Shown here piece by piece: positions 14,409 to 16,237 of a stretch of DNA of 16,237 nt. The position numbers and the translations under genes were made by a program. Every line of letters starts with the position of its first letter. Position 1 is the first letter of the stretch. The notes beneath the pieces were generated by a model that was not told the DNA's origin, did not search any database, and saw only the letters and a list, made by a program, of their open reading frames with translations. The DNA comes from CAZNTZ01 sp964576135 (lineage in GTDB: Bacteria; Pseudomonadota; Alphaproteobacteria; Rs-D84): NCBI GenBank assembly GCA_964576135.1, contig CAZNTZ010000016.1:1-16237 (forward strand), in the 5' to 3' direction.

Positions 14409-15971
14409 TTATTTCACCTTTATATAACCAATCTTTTTATTTTTACCGTTCATATAAGTATCTATTATCAATTTCGAAAGCGGTATACATGTAAACAGGG
14501 TTGTAATTATACCTATCGAAAGTGTAACTGCAAATCCACGGATTGGACCTGCACCGAATTGGAACAAAACCAAAGCACAAATAAGTGCGGTTACATTCGC
14601 ATCAAGTACAGTTTTAAGTGCACGATCAAACCCAGTATCAATGGCACGAAGCGACGAACTACCAGATTTTATTTCGTCCCTAATTCGCTCAAACGGAAGA
14701 ATATTTGCGTCAACCGCAGTACCAAGTGTAAGTGCAATTCCGGCAATTCCAGGCAAAGTAAGTGTTGCCCCCAAAAGTGCTGATACTCCAATAATCATCA
14801 TAAGGTTAATCATCAAAACTATATCCGCCATAACACCAAAACCACGATAGATAAGTATCATAAACATAATTATAAATATGACACCAATTACTGCACCCAT
14901 TTTTCCAGATGCAATAGTGTCTGCGCCAAGTCCCGCACCAACTGTTCGTTCTTCTATAACTTGTAATGGTGCTGGTAATGCACCACTGCGCAGTAAAACC
15001 GCTAAATCTTTGGCCTGTTGCAAATTAAATCCGCCACTGATTTGACCGCGTCCACCAATAATAGGTTCACGAATTGTTGGTGCACTGAGTACTTTACCAT
15101 CAAGTACTATTGCAAATCTTTCATTCACATGATCCGTTGTAAGTTTTGCAAATCTGCGTGCACCAACAGAATCAAAATTTGTCGTAACAACAGGCATATT
15201 ATTTTGATCAAATGATGCTTGGGAATCAGTCAATGATTCACCAGAAACTTCTATCCGAGAATACACAGGAACTACGGCACCACTGCTGCCGTCAAGATAT
15301 GGTAAAAATTCCGTACCTGCTGGTGCACGACCACTTGCAAGTTGTTCAGGTGTAACATTTTCATTTACCAGATGGAATGTCATTTTTGCAGTCTGACCGA
15401 TGAGATCTTTGATTCGTTCTGGGTTATCAACGCCAGGTAATTGTACTAATATATATTTACTGCCCTGTTGTTGAATCGATGGTTCTTTAGTTCCCAAAGC
15501 ATCAATTCGGCGACGAACAATTTCAATACTGCGCGTAAGTGCATCTTTGGTTACTGCTTCTTTTTGACTTTCAGAATAATATACTGACAAAGATTGACCG
15601 TTTGACGCGATATCAACTGTGTCTCCAAGCTCTGCACGCAAGCGTCCTTTGGCTTTTGAAACATCATCTGAATCACGAATTACAACAGAAACCCCATCAG
15701 TCGTTTTACGCAAATCTGCAAAACGTATAATACCTTTCTCGCGGTTTATAAGTGCGGCACGTGTCGTGTCATAAAGTTGGTTTGCTTTTTCTTTGAACAT
15801 AACATCTGTGTCAACCTCAAGCAATAATTGTGCCCCACCTTTAAGGTCAAGACCCAAACTTATTGGTTGTACCCAAGAAGGCATAAATTTAGACGCACCA
15901 CCCCAAATTGTTGGCACAGCCAATAATACCCCGAACACGGCTATGAATATAATAACAAGCTTTTTCCACAT
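14409..15971 (-). CDS. secD: Protein translocase subunit SecD
   Basis: 520-residue partner of SecF. Membrane segment at about 4-20, D1 motif LGLDLKGG (39-46), periplasmic P1 domain with RSIEIVRRRIDALGTKEPSIQ and YILVQLPGV, the head region, LLRSGALPAPLQVIEERTVGAGLGAD entering the second membrane segment, and the transport motif GTAVDANILPFERIRDE with the essential Asp. Ile is replaced by Pro in the usual DANxLIxER stretch. Length is slightly below that of E. coli SecD but usual for alphaproteobacteria. TAAGG about 9 nt before the ATG supports the start. It lies 23 bp after yajC. Confidence 0.98.
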   Translation of the reverse strand: MWKKLVIIFIAVFGVLLAVPTIWGGASKFMPSWVQPISLGLDLKGGAQLLLEVDTDVMFKEKANQLYDTTRAALINREKGIIRFADLRKTTDGVSVVIRDSDDVSKAKGRLRAELGDTVDIASNGQSLSVYYSESQKEAVTKDALTRSIEIVRRRIDALGTKEPSIQQQGSKYILVQLPGVDNPERIKDLIGQTAKMTFHLVNENVTPEQLASGRAPAGTEFLPYLDGSSGAVVPVYSRIEVSGESLTDSQASFDQNNMPVVTTNFDSVGARRFAKLTTDHVNERFAIVLDGKVLSAPTIREPIIGGRGQISGGFNLQQAKDLAVLLRSGALPAPLQVIEERTVGAGLGADTIASGKMGAVIGVIFIIMFMILIYRGFGVMADIVLMINLMMIIGVSALLGATLTLPGIAGIALTLGTAVDANILPFERIRDEIKSGSSSLRAIDTGFDRALKTVLDANVTALICALVLFQFGAGPIRGFAVTLSIGIITTLFTCIPLSKLIIDTYMNGKNKKIGYIKVK

Positions 15972-15994
15972 GATATAAACCTTAGATTTATTAA

Positions 15995-16237
15995 TTATGC
16001 AACGTTGATTACAGATTGTTTTGCGACATCAATAACAACACCTTTGGCGATTTCAACAGAAAGTTTATCACCGTCAATTTTTTTTACAGTTCCGTAAATG
16101 CCACCAGCGCACAATATTTTCGAACCAGATTTAATTCCTTCTAACATTTTATTGTATTCTGCCATTTTCTTTCTATTTGGACGAACCATAAAGAAATAAA
16201 TTACTGCCAAAATAACAATACTATATACAACCAGACC
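15995..16237 (-). CDS. yajC: Sec translocon accessory subunit YajC (5' end outside window)
   Basis: C-terminal 80 codons of YajC, the small single-pass protein that binds SecDF and YidC. The visible part starts inside the membrane segment (GLVVYSIVILAVIYFFMVRP) and continues with RKKMAEYNKMLEGIKSGSKIL, the conserved GGIYGTV turn and a short beta domain (KLSVEIAKGVVIDVAKQSV). The frame is open to the right edge, so the start codon lies beyond it. It is the first visible gene of the secDF operon, the usual position for yajC. Confidence 0.96.
   Translation of the reverse strand, partial: GLVVYSIVILAVIYFFMVRPNRKKMAEYNKMLEGIKSGSKILCAGGIYGTVKKIDGDKLSVEIAKGVVIDVAKQSVINVA

Overview
This is an AT-rich 16.2 kb chromosomal segment from a Gram-negative bacterium. 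Two secreted beta-barrel proteins, SecD/SecF/YajC, MreB and many Sec signal peptides point to a diderm cell. TrmB (IRTFGRR N-terminus), MreB and SecDF look alphaproteobacterial to me. The low GC, very tight gene packing and lineage-specific secreted proteins fit an uncultured, host- or gut-associated alphaproteobacterium. That placement is inferred from motif memory, not from a search. There are no mobile elements, CRISPR arrays, tRNAs or rRNAs, and no gene-free stretch longer than about 210 bases.

Layout. Positions 1-1063 (-) hold the 5' part of thrS, cut by the window edge, with its own promoter at 1102-1130. Positions 1231-4096 (-) are an operon gltX > GNAT acetyltransferase > hemolysin III/PAQR-like membrane protein, closed by a strong terminator. 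Diverging from gltX with only 24 bp between start codons is the + strand pair trmB-rarA (4121-6068), the only + strand genes. rarA meets the next operon tail to tail with zero bases between stop codons. Positions 6069-7962 (-) encode two overlapping secreted or membrane proteins of unknown function that share an N-terminal architecture. mreB (8059-9108, -) stands alone with its own promoter and terminator. Positions 9242-11169 (-) encode two related outer-membrane barrel proteins. Positions 11284-16237 (-) form a secretion/envelope operon yajC > secD > secF > S41/PDZ protein > PAP2 phosphatase with a terminal hairpin.

How it fits together: translation and tRNA maintenance (thrS, gltX, trmB), replication-fork maintenance (rarA), cell shape (mreB), and export plus envelope processing (SecDF-YajC with an apparently inactive protease homologue and a lipid phosphatase). 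Between these sit the exported products (barrels and coiled-coil proteins).

The most notable points are: an S41 protease homologue lacking both catalytic residues inside the secDF operon; a pair of lineage-specific proteins sharing a signal peptide/coiled-coil/Cys/membrane-segment/coiled-coil module; a nearly identical 20-21 nt promoter block in front of the two secreted-protein operons; a GluRS of the Clostridia-like type and a ThrRS with no TGS domain, both unexpected for an alphaproteobacterium; and a gltX promoter placed so that the mRNA would be leaderless.
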